Source: Acetobacteraceae bacterium (GTDB taxonomy: Bacteria > Pseudomonadota > Alphaproteobacteria > Acetobacterales > Acetobacteraceae). Taken from it: a stretch of 64,000 bases of DNA. Numbering within the stretch: position 1 is the stretch's first letter; every line of letters starts with the position of its first letter. Below the pieces are notes generated by a model. That model was not told where the DNA came from. It was given only the letters and a program-made list of their open reading frames with translations, and ran no database searches. Both the position numbers and the translations under genes were made by a program. The stretch is from NCBI GenBank assembly GCA_947455205.1, contig CANGNF010000012.1:1-64000 (forward strand), written 5' to 3'. Shown here one piece after another: positions 9,424 through 17,957 of the stretch.

Positions 9424-11238
9424 TCACCGCTTGGCGCGGCTCTGCGCCGCCATCCGCACCGCCGCATTGGCGGCGCCATAGCCGGCATAGCCGCCCCGCC
9501 GCTCCGCCACCTCAAAGAAGAAGCGGTCCTGGAAGGCGGGGGCGAAGGCGTGCCGGAATTCGCCGCCGCCGGCATCGCGGTCGAACAGCAGGTGGCGCGC
9601 GGCCAGCGGCGCCAGCACGGCGTCGTCCAGGCCGAAGCGGGCGCCGAGATCCTCGTAGTAGTTCGCCGGCACGTCCAGCAGCGGCCAGCCGGCGGCGGCC
9701 GTCGCGGCATCCGCGGCGCCGAAGGCCACGTGGTGCACCCCGGCCCCGGCCAAGGCGGAGACGAAGCGGCCGGTGCCGGTGCCGGAACTCTCGGAGACAT
9801 TCAGCGGCAGCCGCACCCCACCGCCGGTGAAGGCGCGCGACCGCACCAGGCCATAGGGGTCCGGCAGCTCCCACGGCGCTTCCGGCTGCAGGCCGAACAG
9901 CGCGCGCCAGAACAGCACGAAGCTGTCTAGCATGCCGGGCGCCAGCGCATAGGCGGCGTGGTCGATCCCGCTCAGGCTGCCGGCGCCGGTCGCGCCGGTC
10001 AGGTGGAAATCCGCCTGCCAGATCGGCGGCGCGTCGCTGGCCACCAGGTGCACCAGCAGCCCGTCCGGCGCGCGCACGGCGGGGATGCGGCGCTCGCCTT
10101 CGCCCACCTTTTCCCGCCACACCGGGCAAAGCAGCTGCTCCGCCCGGTCCACCACCCGGCCGGGCTCATCCACCCGCAGCGCCATGGCGCAGACGCAGGG
10201 GCCCAGCTGCGCGAAGCGTTCGGAAGCCGCGCTGTCCGGCTCGGCATTCAGCACCAGGTTGGCGCCGCCATTGCGCCACAGCGTCACCTGCTTGCTGCGA
10301 TGCGTCCCGGCGAGCGCGAAGCCGAGCTGCCGGAGCATCGCCCCCAGCGCCTCCGCCGTCGCCTCGTCCACCGCGAACTCGACGAACTCGAAGCCGTCCA
10401 GCCGCGGCGGCGCCGGCAGGGCGGCGCGGCCGACCTGCTCGTCCAGCCAACGCAGGCTGCGCAGCCCGTCGCGGGCAATGCGCCGCGCCGGGGCCGAGCG
10501 GAACTCGTCGTTGAACACCTCCAGCGAGATCGGCCCGGCATAGCCCGCCGCCAGCACGTCGCGCAGGAAGCCGGCGACATCCAGCTCCCCCTGGCCCGGA
10601 AAACTGCGGTGGTGGCGGGACCAGGAAAGCGGGTCCATGGCCAGCCGCGGCGCGTCCGCCAGTTGCAGGAAGAACAGCTTCGCGGGCGGCACCGTCCGCG
10701 CCAGCCCGGCCAGGTCGTCGCCCAGGCAGAGGGTATGGAAGCTGTCCAACACCAGACCCAGGGCAGGGTGGTCGGCGGCCTTCACGATCTGCCATGCCTG
10801 GCGCCAGCGGTTGACGTGGCGGCCCCAGGCCAGCGCCTCGTAGCCCACGCTCAGGCCGCGCCGCGCCGCGCGCTCGGCCATCTCGCGCAGGTCGGCGGCG
10901 GCGCGCTCCGGCTCCGGCAGGGTGGCCGGCTGGGTGTTGCTGCACACCAGCAGCCGCGTCGCACCCAGCGCCTGCATGGTGTCGAACTTGCGCTCGGCGC
11001 GGTCCAGGTTGCGGGCGCGCTGCGGCTCCGGCATCGCCTCGAAGTCGCGGAACGGCTGGAACAGCGCCACCTGCAGCCCCAGGTCGGCGCACATCCGCCC
11101 CGCATCGGCGGCGCTGCCCTCGAAGGAGAGCAGGTCCTGCTCGAAGATCTCCACCGCCTCGAACCCCGCGGCGGCGGCGGCTTCCAGCTTGTCCGGCAGG
11201 GTGCTGGAAAGGCAGACGGTGGCGATCGAGCGCAGCAT
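9424..11238 (-). CDS. quiC1: 3-dehydroshikimate dehydratase, two-domain QuiC1 type
   Basis: The 604-residue protein converts 3-dehydroshikimate to protocatechuate, feeding quinate and shikimate into aromatic degradation. Residues 1-270 form a sugar-isomerase-like TIM barrel (MLRSIATVCLSSTLPDKLEA, ALGLVLDSFHTLC, SLEVFNDEF). Residues 290-604 resemble 4-hydroxyphenylpyruvate dioxygenase, a tandem VOC fold (FVEFAVDEATAEAL, IDHAAYALAPGMLD, GVHHVAFGAAD, FFFEVAERRGGYAGYG). This fusion is what Pseudomonas QuiC1 has. It ends a two-gene unit with the Bug receptor, 7 bases apart. A generic sugar isomerase/HPPD-like role cannot be excluded, but the adjacent dehydrogenase supports the dehydratase call. 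Confidence 0.88.
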   Translation of the reverse strand: MLRSIATVCLSSTLPDKLEAAAAAGFEAVEIFEQDLLSFEGSAADAGRMCADLGLQVALFQPFRDFEAMPEPQRARNLDRAERKFDTMQALGATRLLVCSNTQPATLPEPERAAADLREMAERAARRGLSVGYEALAWGRHVNRWRQAWQIVKAADHPALGLVLDSFHTLCLGDDLAGLARTVPPAKLFFLQLADAPRLAMDPLSWSRHHRSFPGQGELDVAGFLRDVLAAGYAGPISLEVFNDEFRSAPARRIARDGLRSLRWLDEQVGRAALPAPPRLDGFEFVEFAVDEATAEALGAMLRQLGFALAGTHRSKQVTLWRNGGANLVLNAEPDSAASERFAQLGPCVCAMALRVDEPGRVVDRAEQLLCPVWREKVGEGERRIPAVRAPDGLLVHLVASDAPPIWQADFHLTGATGAGSLSGIDHAAYALAPGMLDSFVLFWRALFGLQPEAPWELPDPYGLVRSRAFTGGGVRLPLNVSESSGTGTGRFVSALAGAGVHHVAFGAADAATAAAGWPLLDVPANYYEDLGARFGLDDAVLAPLAARHLLFDRDAGGGEFRHAFAPAFQDRFFFEVAERRGGYAGYGAANAAVRMAAQSRAKR

Positions 11239-11245
11239 GGCGGGG

Positions 11246-12226
11246 CTACTCCAGCGTGATGTGGCGCTCGCGGATCAGGTCGCCCCACTTCCGGCTCTCG
11301 GCGCGGATCTGCGCCGGCCAGGCCTCGGCGGTGCCCACGTCGATCACCATGGCGGCGTTGCGCATCTTCTCGATCACTTCCGGGTTGCGCAGCGCCGCGG
11401 CCTTGGCGGCGGCCAGCTTGCGGATGATCTCCTCCGGCAGCCCGGCCGGGCCCAGCAGCGCGAAGTCGGACGAGCATTCATAGCCGGCGAATTGCGGCCC
11501 GCTTTCGGCAATGGTCGGCACGTTCGGCGCCTGCGGCACCCGCGCGGGGCTGGAGGCGGCCAGCGCCACGATGTCGCCATTGGCCATCAGCGGCAGCGCG
11601 GTCACGGCATCCACGAAGGCCATCTGCACCTCGTTGGTGATCAGCGCCTGCACCGCCGGCGCGCCACCGCGATAGGTCACGTTCTGCACCTCGGTTCCCG
11701 CCATGCGCAGGAACAGCTCGGTCGCCAGGTGGGCCGAGGAGCCGGCGCCGGAGGAGGCGTAGCTCAGCTTGCCCGGCTGCGCCTTGGCGCGGGCGATGAA
11801 GCTGGCCAGGTCGCGGTGGCCGCCGGCCTTGTTGGTGCACAGGAAGATCGGCGAATAGGCCACCCGCCCCATGCCGGCGAAGCTGGTGATGTCGTCGTAG
11901 CCGCGCTGCGGGAACAGGTGCGCCGCCATGGCATAGGTGGAGTTCACGCCCAGCAGCAGGGTGTGGCCATCCGGCCGGGCGCGGGCGACGGAGGCGTGGC
12001 CGACCGTGCCGGAGGCACCCGGGCGGTTGTCCACCACCATGTTGCCGTCCAACTCCCTGCTCATCTGCTGCGCCAGCACGCGGCCGACGAAATCGGTGGA
12101 GCCACCGGGCGCCCAGGCCACCACCAGGGTGATGGTGCGGCTGCCGGGATAGCCGGATTGCGCCAGGGCAGGGCGGGCCAGCAGCGCGAGCGGGGCGCTG
12201 GCAAGGGAACGGCGGCTGATGGTCAT
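11246..12226 (-). CDS. Bug-type periplasmic substrate-binding receptor (TTT family), shikimate/quinate locus
   Basis: The 326-residue protein begins with a signal sequence carrying twin arginines (MTISRRSLASAPLALL, cleavage after ALA). The mature part has the Bug family signatures: YPGSRTITLVVAWAPGGSTD, VVDNRPGASGTVG, DGHTLLLGV, SYASSGAGSSAHLATELF, VTYRGGAPAVQALI. Such receptors deliver carboxylates to TctAB transporters. It lies 7 bases upstream of the dehydratase gene in the same direction, so a quinate- or shikimate-like ligand is a reasonable inference. No TctA or TctB gene occurs in the window. The ATG at 12226 is placed at the signal peptide. Confidence 0.9.
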   Translation of the reverse strand: MTISRRSLASAPLALLARPALAQSGYPGSRTITLVVAWAPGGSTDFVGRVLAQQMSRELDGNMVVDNRPGASGTVGHASVARARPDGHTLLLGVNSTYAMAAHLFPQRGYDDITSFAGMGRVAYSPIFLCTNKAGGHRDLASFIARAKAQPGKLSYASSGAGSSAHLATELFLRMAGTEVQNVTYRGGAPAVQALITNEVQMAFVDAVTALPLMANGDIVALAASSPARVPQAPNVPTIAESGPQFAGYECSSDFALLGPAGLPEEIIRKLAAAKAAALRNPEVIEKMRNAAMVIDVGTAEAWPAQIRAESRKWGDLIRERHITLE

Positions 12227-12258
12227 TGGTGCAATCCTCCCGAGGCTTCTGCTTGCCG

Positions 12259-12278
12259 TGTACGTACCAGATAGTACA
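12259..12278. promoter_or_regulatory. Inverted repeat, candidate operator between divergent catabolic genes
   Basis: TGTAC, ten bases, GTACA forms a perfect 5-bp-arm inverted repeat, with the left arm extended as TGTACGTAC. It sits between the Bug receptor start (12226) and the dehydrogenase start (12302), the only shared control region. TetR regulators bind such palindromes and a tetR gene lies just beyond the dehydrogenase. Binding is inferred. Confidence 0.4.
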
Positions 12279-12301
12279 AAGTGGGCGCAACCATTTTCCG
12301 G

Positions 12302-13189
12302 ATGCCCCGCCCGATGCCCGACACCCTTCGCCCCGCGCTGCTGACCGGCCTGATCGGCCATGGCATCGCCGGCTCGCTCAGCCCGGTGATGCATGAGGCC
12401 GAGGCCGCCGCCCAGGGCCTGCGCCTGGTCTACCAGCGCATCGACCTGCACGCGCTGGGCCTGGGGGCGGAGGCACTGCCGGAGCTGCTGACCGCGGCCG
12501 AGCGCATGGGCTTCGCCGGGCTCAACATCACCCACCCCTGCAAGCAGGCCGTCATCCCGCTGCTGCATGAACTGAGCGAGGATGCCCGGGCGCTGGGCGC
12601 CGTCAACACGGTGCAGCTGCGGGGCGGCCGGCGCATTGGCCACAACACCGACTGGACCGGGTTCGCCGAGGGCTTCCGCCGCGGCCTGCCCGGCGCGTCG
12701 TTGGGCCAGGTACTGCAGCTGGGCACTGGCGGCGCCGGCAGCGCCGTGGCGCATGCGCTGCTGGTGCTGGGCGTGCAGCGGCTGGTGCTGTTCGACACCG
12801 ACCCGGCCCGCGCCGAGGCCACCGCGGCGGCGCTCAACGCCCGCTTCGGCGCTGGGCGCGCCATGGCGCTGGCCGCGCTGCCCGCCGGCCTGGCCGGCTT
12901 CGACGGGCTGGTGAACTGCACCCCCATCGGCATGGCCAGGCACCCCGGCCTGCCGCTGGACGCAGCGCTGCTGCGGCCGGAACTGTGGGTGGCGGAGGTG
13001 ATCTACTTCCCGCTGGAAACCGCGCTGCTGCGGGCCGCCCGCGCCCTGGGCTGCCGCACGCTGGACGGCGGCGGCATGGCGGTGTTCCAGGCGGTCGGCG
13101 CCTTCCGCCTGTTCACCGGGCAGGAGCCGGATGCCGAGCGCATGCGCGCCCACTTCGCCAGCCTGGTCGCGGCTCAGGGCTGCAGGTAG
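12302..13189 (+). CDS. Shikimate/quinate dehydrogenase, AroE family, probably NAD-dependent
   Basis: The enzyme of about 295 residues has the AroE signatures SLSPVMHEA for substrate binding, NITHPCKQAV with the catalytic lysine, GHNTDWTGF with the catalytic aspartate, and the C-terminal GGGMAVFQAVGAF. The nucleotide loop reads LGTGGAGSA and then LFDTDPARAEA. The acidic FDTD where biosynthetic NADPH enzymes have NRT suggests NAD+ use, as in YdiB and quinate dehydrogenases, so I infer a catabolic rather than biosynthetic role. An alternative ATG lies at 12314. It is divergent from the dehydratase pair and overlaps tetR by 16 bases at its end. Confidence 0.88.
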   Translation: MPRPMPDTLRPALLTGLIGHGIAGSLSPVMHEAEAAAQGLRLVYQRIDLHALGLGAEALPELLTAAERMGFAGLNITHPCKQAVIPLLHELSEDARALGAVNTVQLRGGRRIGHNTDWTGFAEGFRRGLPGASLGQVLQLGTGGAGSAVAHALLVLGVQRLVLFDTDPARAEATAAALNARFGAGRAMALAALPAGLAGFDGLVNCTPIGMARHPGLPLDAALLRPELWVAEVIYFPLETALLRAARALGCRTLDGGGMAVFQAVGAFRLFTGQEPDAERMRAHFASLVAAQGCR

Positions 13190-13812
13190 CCCATCACCGC
13201 GTCCACGATCATCAGCCGCTGGGTCGCCGCCACCGCCGGCTGGCCCACGTCCCGGCCGAAGATGGCCGAGAGGGTGTGGCGGTTGGAGACGCGGTAGAAG
13301 CAGAAGCCGCTGATCAGCATGTGCAGGTCCAGCGCATCCACGCCGGGGCGGAAGGCACCGGCGGCCTCGCCCCGCGCCAGCAGCGCCGACAGCGTGCCCA
13401 GCACCGCCGCGTTGCGCTGGCTGATGGTGGGGGAGGCGCGGACCATCCGCGCCTCGTGGATGTTCTCCACGCAGACCAGCCGGACGAAGGCGGGGTGCGC
13501 CTGGTGGTAGTCGAAGGTCGTCTCCACCAGCCGGCGCATGGCGTCCACCGGCGGCAGCGCATCCAGCGCCAGGGCCTGCTCGGCGTCGCGGATGCCGCCG
13601 TACAACTCCTCCAGCACCGCGGCGTAGAGCTGCTCCTTGCCGCCGAAGTAGTAGTAGATCATCCGCTTGGTCGTGGCGGTGCGGGCGGCGATGTCGTCCA
13701 CCCGCCCGCCGGCGAAGCCCTTCTCGCTGAACTCCGCCAGCGCGGCATCCAGGATCGCGCGGCGGGTCTGCTCGGGGTTGCGCGTGGGCGCGGTGGCGGT
13801 GGCTGAGGCCAT
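13174..13812 (-). CDS. TetR family transcriptional regulator
   Basis: The 212-residue regulator has an N-terminal TetR helix-turn-helix (QTRRAILDAALAEFSEKGF, then VDDIAARTATTKRMIYYYF, KEQLY) at about 12-60 and a mainly helical ligand-binding C-terminal domain (YHQAHPAFVRLVCVENIHEA). The ATG at 13812 is supported by GGGAG nine bases upstream; a start eight codons earlier is possible. It converges with the AroE-type gene and overlaps it by 16 bases. It probably controls the dehydratase/receptor and dehydrogenase pair through the palindrome near 12268; this is inferred from position. Confidence 0.9.
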   Translation of the reverse strand: MASATATAPTRNPEQTRRAILDAALAEFSEKGFAGGRVDDIAARTATTKRMIYYYFGGKEQLYAAVLEELYGGIRDAEQALALDALPPVDAMRRLVETTFDYHQAHPAFVRLVCVENIHEARMVRASPTISQRNAAVLGTLSALLARGEAAGAFRPGVDALDLHMLISGFCFYRVSNRHTLSAIFGRDVGQPAVAATQRLMIVDAVMGYLQP

Positions 13813-13906
13813 GGATGAACTCCCTGGTTCGTCCATAGCACGCGGCGCCGGCGGCGCGCAGCCGCCCCGGCCCGGCGCCGCCAGGCCGAGGCGCGGCCAG
13901 CCGGCT

Positions 13907-14689
13907 TCAGCGCGTGGCGATGCCGACCGGCGCCGCGGTGCGCCCGCCATCCACCACGTACTGTGCGCCGGTGATGTTGCTGGCCAGGTCGGAGCAGAGG
14001 AACAGCACCAGGTTGGCCACTTCCTCCGGCGTGCCGTAGCGGCGCAGCGGCAGCCCGGCGGCGTAGCGCTCCTCCACGCTGTCCGGGTTGTTGGGCGAGA
14101 CCTGCCGGGCGATTTCCTGCACCATCCGGGTGGCGATGGGGCCGGGGCAGATGGCGTTGACCCGCACGCCCTGCGGCCCGACCTCCGCCGCCGCCACCTT
14201 GGTCAGCCCGATGACGGCATGCTTGGAGGCGACATAGGCCGGCATGCCCGCGGTGCCGACCAGCCCGGCGATGGAGGCGGTATTGACCACGGCGCCGCGC
14301 TGCTGCCGCAGCATCACCGGCAGCACATGCCGGAGGCCGAGGAACAAGCCCTTCACGTTCACGCCCATCACGGCGTCGAACACCGCCTCGTCGTATTCGG
14401 CGGTCGGCGCCACCTTGCCCTCGATGCCCGCATTGTTGTGGAAGCAGTCGATGGCGCCGAAGCGGTCCAGCGCCGCGGCGACGTAGCGCTGCACATCGGC
14501 GGACCGCGTCACGTCCGCGGTGCAGGCCAGCGCGTCGCGGCCGATCTCGGCGGCCACCGCCTCGGCGCCCTCGGCGTCGCGGTCCACCACCACCACCCGG
14601 GCGCCCAGACGGGCGAAGCCCAGCGCCACCGCGCGCCCAATGCCATTGCCGCCACCGGTCACCAGCGCAACCTTGCCGTTGAAGTCCAT
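13907..14689 (-). CDS. Short-chain dehydrogenase/reductase
   Basis: The 260-residue classical SDR shows the cofactor motif TGGGNGIG near residue 11, DVTRSADV, the structural motif NNAGIEG, the catalytic Ser (NTASIAG), Tyr and Lys (YVASKHAVIG), and PGPIATRM after it. Acidic residue VVDRDAEG at the end of the second strand suggests NAD(H). The length is typical for FabG-like enzymes. It shares direction with the tetR gene and is separated by about 95 bases. The substrate is unknown; cyclitol, sugar or hydroxy-acid oxidation would fit the setting. Confidence 0.9.
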   Translation of the reverse strand: MDFNGKVALVTGGGNGIGRAVALGFARLGARVVVVDRDAEGAEAVAAEIGRDALACTADVTRSADVQRYVAAALDRFGAIDCFHNNAGIEGKVAPTAEYDEAVFDAVMGVNVKGLFLGLRHVLPVMLRQQRGAVVNTASIAGLVGTAGMPAYVASKHAVIGLTKVAAAEVGPQGVRVNAICPGPIATRMVQEIARQVSPNNPDSVEERYAAGLPLRRYGTPEEVANLVLFLCSDLASNITGAQYVVDGGRTAAPVGIATR

Positions 14690-14833
14690 GCCGTCTCCTC
14701 CGCCGCGCCTTGCCGGCGCTTACCCGGCCACCCTACCAGCCCGGCCCGGCCAGCGAAATCGTCCTGCCTTGGCTTGAGCCGGTGGCGGCACTGCCGCATG
14801 CTGGCCGCCAACCCTTGGAGGAACCGGCGCGCC

Positions 14834-15811
14834 ATGACCGCTTGCCGCATGCGGGCCGGCCGCCGCGCCGTGCTGGCGCTGCCCGCGCTGCTGGCCGCGC
14901 CGGCCGCCCGCGCCCAGGGCTTTCCCGACCGCCCGCTGCGCCTGGTGGTGGCCTATGCCCCCGGCGGCGCGGCGGACCTGATGGCGCGCGGCGTGGCGCA
15001 GCACATGCAGCCGCGCCTGGGCGTGCCGGTGGCGGTGGAGAACCGCAGCGGCGGCACCGGCGCCATCGGCGCCCAGGCGGTGGCCCAGGCCCCGGCCGAC
15101 GGCCACACGCTGCTGTTCGCCTCGGGTACCGAGATCAGCGTGCAGCCGCTGGTGCAGAAGGCGCTGCCCTACGACGTGGACCGCGACTTCACGCCGATCA
15201 TGCTCTGCGGCATCACGCCCATCGTGCTGGCGGTGAACGCGGCACTGCCGGCGGCGGACATGCCGGCGCTGCTGGCGCTGGCGCGGCGGCGGCCGCTCAG
15301 CTTCTCCTCGTCGGGCAGCGGCACCATCAACCACCTGACCGGGGAGCTGTTCGCCGCCCGTGCCGGCATCCGCCTGTTGCATGTGCCGTACAGGGGCACC
15401 GGCCAGGCGGTGACGGATGCCGCCAGCGGCCAGGTGGACATGATCTTCGCCGGCCTGCCCGCCATCCTGCCGCTGGTCCGCAGCGGCCAGCTCCGCATCC
15501 TCGCGGTCTCCACCGCCACGCGCAGCGCGGCGGCGCCGGAGGTGCCGACCTTGGCCGAACTCGGCCTGCCCGGCTTCGACATGTCCAACTGGTTCGGCCT
15601 GATGGCGCCGTCCGGCACCCCCGCCCCGGCGCTGGAGAAGCTGCACGCCGCCGCCCGCGCCGCGACGGCCGAGCCCGAGGTGCGCGCGCTGTTCGCCCGG
15701 CTGGGCGGAGAGGCGCTGGGCGGCACGGCGGCCGAATACCGCGGCTTCATCGCCGCCGAACGCGCCCGCCTGGCCGAGGCGGTGGTCGCGGCAAGGCTTG
15801 AGCCGGGCTAG
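14834..15811 (+). CDS. Bug-type periplasmic substrate-binding receptor (second copy)
   Basis: The 325-residue exported receptor carries a signal sequence (RAGRRAVLALPALLAAPA, cleavage after ARA) followed by the Bug family pattern: FPDRPLRLVVAYAPGGAADL, VAVENRSGGTGAIG, DGHTLLFASG, FSSSGSGTINHLTGELF, VPYRGTGQAVTDA. GGAGGA lies about ten bases before the ATG. It is divergent from the SDR gene with about 145 bases between them. The ligand is probably a small carboxylate but cannot be read from the sequence. Like the other two Bug genes here it stands without TctA or TctB. Confidence 0.9.
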   Translation: MTACRMRAGRRAVLALPALLAAPAARAQGFPDRPLRLVVAYAPGGAADLMARGVAQHMQPRLGVPVAVENRSGGTGAIGAQAVAQAPADGHTLLFASGTEISVQPLVQKALPYDVDRDFTPIMLCGITPIVLAVNAALPAADMPALLALARRRPLSFSSSGSGTINHLTGELFAARAGIRLLHVPYRGTGQAVTDAASGQVDMIFAGLPAILPLVRSGQLRILAVSTATRSAAAPEVPTLAELGLPGFDMSNWFGLMAPSGTPAPALEKLHAAARAATAEPEVRALFARLGGEALGGTAAEYRGFIAAERARLAEAVVAARLEPG

Positions 15812-15832
15812 GCAGAAGCGCCCGGCCCCGCC

Positions 15833-16714
15833 CTAGGCCGGCGTCTCGCCGAAGATCGTCACCCGGTTGGCGTAGCGCTGGTGCGGCCAGTAGTCCCACA
15901 TGGCCCGGTGCTGGGTGCAGCGGTTGTCCCAGAACGCGATCGACCCTTCCTGCCAGGCGAAGCGGCACTGGAACAGCGGGTTCTCCAGGTGCTGGAACAG
16001 GTAGCCCAGCAGCGCGTCGCTCTCGTCCTTCGGCAGCCCATTGATCTTGGTGGTGAAGCGGCGGTTGACGTACAGCGCCTTCCGCCCGGTCACCGGGTGG
16101 GTGCGCGCCACCGGGTGGTTGGACTGCGAATAGGCCTCCCGGTCCTTGATGCCCAGGTGCCCGTAGGTGCCGCGATAGACGAACTCGCCGTCATGCAGCG
16201 CGGTCAGCCCTTCCAGGTGCGCCTTCATCCGGTCCGACAGCGTCTCCCACGCCGCGTACATGCTGGCGAACAGCGTGTCGCCGCCGACCGGGGGGCAGAC
16301 CTTCATGTACAGGATGCTGCCCATCGGCGGCTGCGGCTCGGCCGACATGTCGGTGTGCCATTCCTCGCCATTCACCCGGGCGGAGCCTTCATCCGCCTTG
16401 ATGATCATCAGCTCGTCCAGCCCCGGCTCATGCGGCGCCAGCGGGTGGGCCTGCAACGCGCCGAAGCGGCGGCCGAAGGCCAGCTGCTGCTCGCCGCTGA
16501 TCTTCTGGTCGCGGAAGAACACCACGGCGTTCTCGGCCAGGGCGCGCTCAACCTCGGCCTGGGTCGCGTCGTCCAGCGGCGCCGAGAGGTCCACGCCGGA
16601 AATCTCCGCGCCGATCACCGGCGTCACCTTGCGCACGCCGATCCGCCGGTATTCGCCCGCCGCCATCACGCCACTGCGAAACCGCGGGCCGGTATGCATC
16701 GGTTGCACCGCCAT
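15833..16714 (-). CDS. TauD/TfdA family Fe(II)/2-oxoglutarate-dependent dioxygenase
   Basis: The 293-residue enzyme has the TauD fold: TPVIGAEISGVDLSAPLDDA near the start, the iron-binding EWHTDMS (His and Asp of the facial triad) and the distal CTQHRAMWDYW with the third His, followed by RYANRVTIFG with the 2-oxoglutarate-binding Arg. Members hydroxylate taurine, alkylsulfates, phenoxyacetates and similar acids. The ATG at 16714 is preceded by GGGGAGAA; a longer frame upstream lacks such a site. It converges with the Bug gene to its left. The substrate is unknown. Confidence 0.9.
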   Translation of the reverse strand: MAVQPMHTGPRFRSGVMAAGEYRRIGVRKVTPVIGAEISGVDLSAPLDDATQAEVERALAENAVVFFRDQKISGEQQLAFGRRFGALQAHPLAPHEPGLDELMIIKADEGSARVNGEEWHTDMSAEPQPPMGSILYMKVCPPVGGDTLFASMYAAWETLSDRMKAHLEGLTALHDGEFVYRGTYGHLGIKDREAYSQSNHPVARTHPVTGRKALYVNRRFTTKINGLPKDESDALLGYLFQHLENPLFQCRFAWQEGSIAFWDNRCTQHRAMWDYWPHQRYANRVTIFGETPA

Positions 16715-16851
16715 GGTCCGTTCTCCCCTGTCGGCGGCAAGCTTGCGGCGTGCCCTGCCACGGCGCAAGGCGGCGCCGCGCCCCATTGCGTTTTGCCGCG
16801 CCAGGGTGGAACCAACCGGGCAGGGCGGCGACGCCGAAGCGGGAGGTTGCG

Positions 16852-17745
16852 ATGGAACTCGGTTTTCTCGGCCTGGGGCAGATGGGCGCGGCGATTGCGG
16901 AGCGGCTGCAGGCCGCCGGCCACGCGCTGCATGTGCACGACCCCAACCCGGCGGCCATGGTGCCCTTCCTGGAGCGCGGCGCCACCGGCCATGCCGGGCC
17001 GACCGCGGTGGCCGACTCGGCGGCGCTGGTCTTTGCCTGCCTGCCCAATGGCAAGGTCAGCCAGGCGGTAGCACCGCTGGTCGCCCAGGGCGGCAAGGTC
17101 CGGCTGTACGTGGAGATGTCCACCATCGGCAGCCCGGCGCTGGAACAGGTGCGCCAGGCCGTCGCCGCCCGCGGCATCGCGCTGGCGGATTGCCCGATCA
17201 GCGGCGGCCCCACCGGCGCCCGCGCGGGCACGCTGACCATGCTGTGCGCCGCTGCCCCGGAGGTTCGGGCCGAGCTGGTGCCGCTGCTGCGCCAGGTCGG
17301 CCGCACGGTGTTCGAGCTGGGCGACCGCCCCGGCCAGGCACAGCTGATGAAGCTGGTGAACAACCTGGTCAACGCCGCCAACATGGCCACGGCGTTCGAG
17401 GCGCTGGTGCTGGGCGCCAAGGGCGGGCTGGACCCCGACCAGATGGTGGCGATGATGAACGTCTCCACCGGCCAGAACAGCGCCATGCTGACCAAGGTGC
17501 CGAATTCGGTGCTGACCGGCCGCTTCAACCACGGCGCCAAGCTGACCACCATGGTGAAGGACGTGGACCTGGGCCTGGCGGAGGCCGAGGCGCTGGGGGT
17601 GCCGATGTGGGTGCATCGCCAGGTCGGCACGCTGTGGCGCCTGGCCGAGCAGCAGGGCCTGGGCGAGCAGGATTTCACCAACCTGATCAAGCTGATGGAG
17701 GGCTGGGCCGGGGTGGAGGTACGCAGCCGCGCGAAGCCGGACTGA
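16852..17745 (+). CDS. NAD(P)-dependent beta-hydroxyacid dehydrogenase (3-hydroxyisobutyrate dehydrogenase family)
   Basis: The 297-residue protein opens with the Rossmann motif MELGFLGLGQMGAAIAERL, followed by the substrate motif DCPISGGPTGARAGTLTML and the catalytic lysine motif QLMKLVNNLVNAAN, with KDVDLGLAEA near the end. These are the signatures of the 3-hydroxyisobutyrate/tartronate-semialdehyde reductase family. GGGAGG stands 5 bases before the ATG. It is divergent from the TauD-type gene, and the two may act on the same hydroxy-acid pathway. The exact substrate cannot be read. Confidence 0.9.
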   Translation: MELGFLGLGQMGAAIAERLQAAGHALHVHDPNPAAMVPFLERGATGHAGPTAVADSAALVFACLPNGKVSQAVAPLVAQGGKVRLYVEMSTIGSPALEQVRQAVAARGIALADCPISGGPTGARAGTLTMLCAAAPEVRAELVPLLRQVGRTVFELGDRPGQAQLMKLVNNLVNAANMATAFEALVLGAKGGLDPDQMVAMMNVSTGQNSAMLTKVPNSVLTGRFNHGAKLTTMVKDVDLGLAEAEALGVPMWVHRQVGTLWRLAEQQGLGEQDFTNLIKLMEGWAGVEVRSRAKPD

Positions 17746-17753
17746 CCCCTGGC

Positions 17754-17801
17754 CCACCATATCTGGGTTGACGGCGCGGCTTCACCCGCAGCATCTTGTG
17801 G
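17754..17801 (+). promoter_or_regulatory. Pair of NrdR-box-like sequences upstream of nrdB
   Basis: Two 16-bp elements, CCACCATATCTGGGTT at 17754 and CCGCAGCATCTTGTGG at 17786, each match about 10 of 16 positions of the NrdR box (aCaCwAtATaTwGtGt as I remember it). They are 32 bp apart, the three-turn spacing typical for NrdR, which represses ribonucleotide reductase genes. They lie about 155 bases before nrdB. Confidence 0.55.
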
Positions 17802-17957
17802 TGGGCGGTCAGAGTCGGCCGCGCCAGGCTGCGCGGGCAAACCGGCCGGACCGGTCGGTGGCACCCCTTGTGCAACCCTGGCGCCGCCACACCCTTAAGC
17901 GTCCCGGCGGGGCCCAGGTTTCGAGTCCCGGCTCTCTCTCTCACTGGAACAGCGCTC

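Noticed and set aside
17912-17950. tRNA 3'-end-like string (GGTTTCGAGTCCCGGC) before nrdB
   Set aside because: The stem pairs badly on both sides and no D-arm or anticodon arm is found in the 76 bases upstream.
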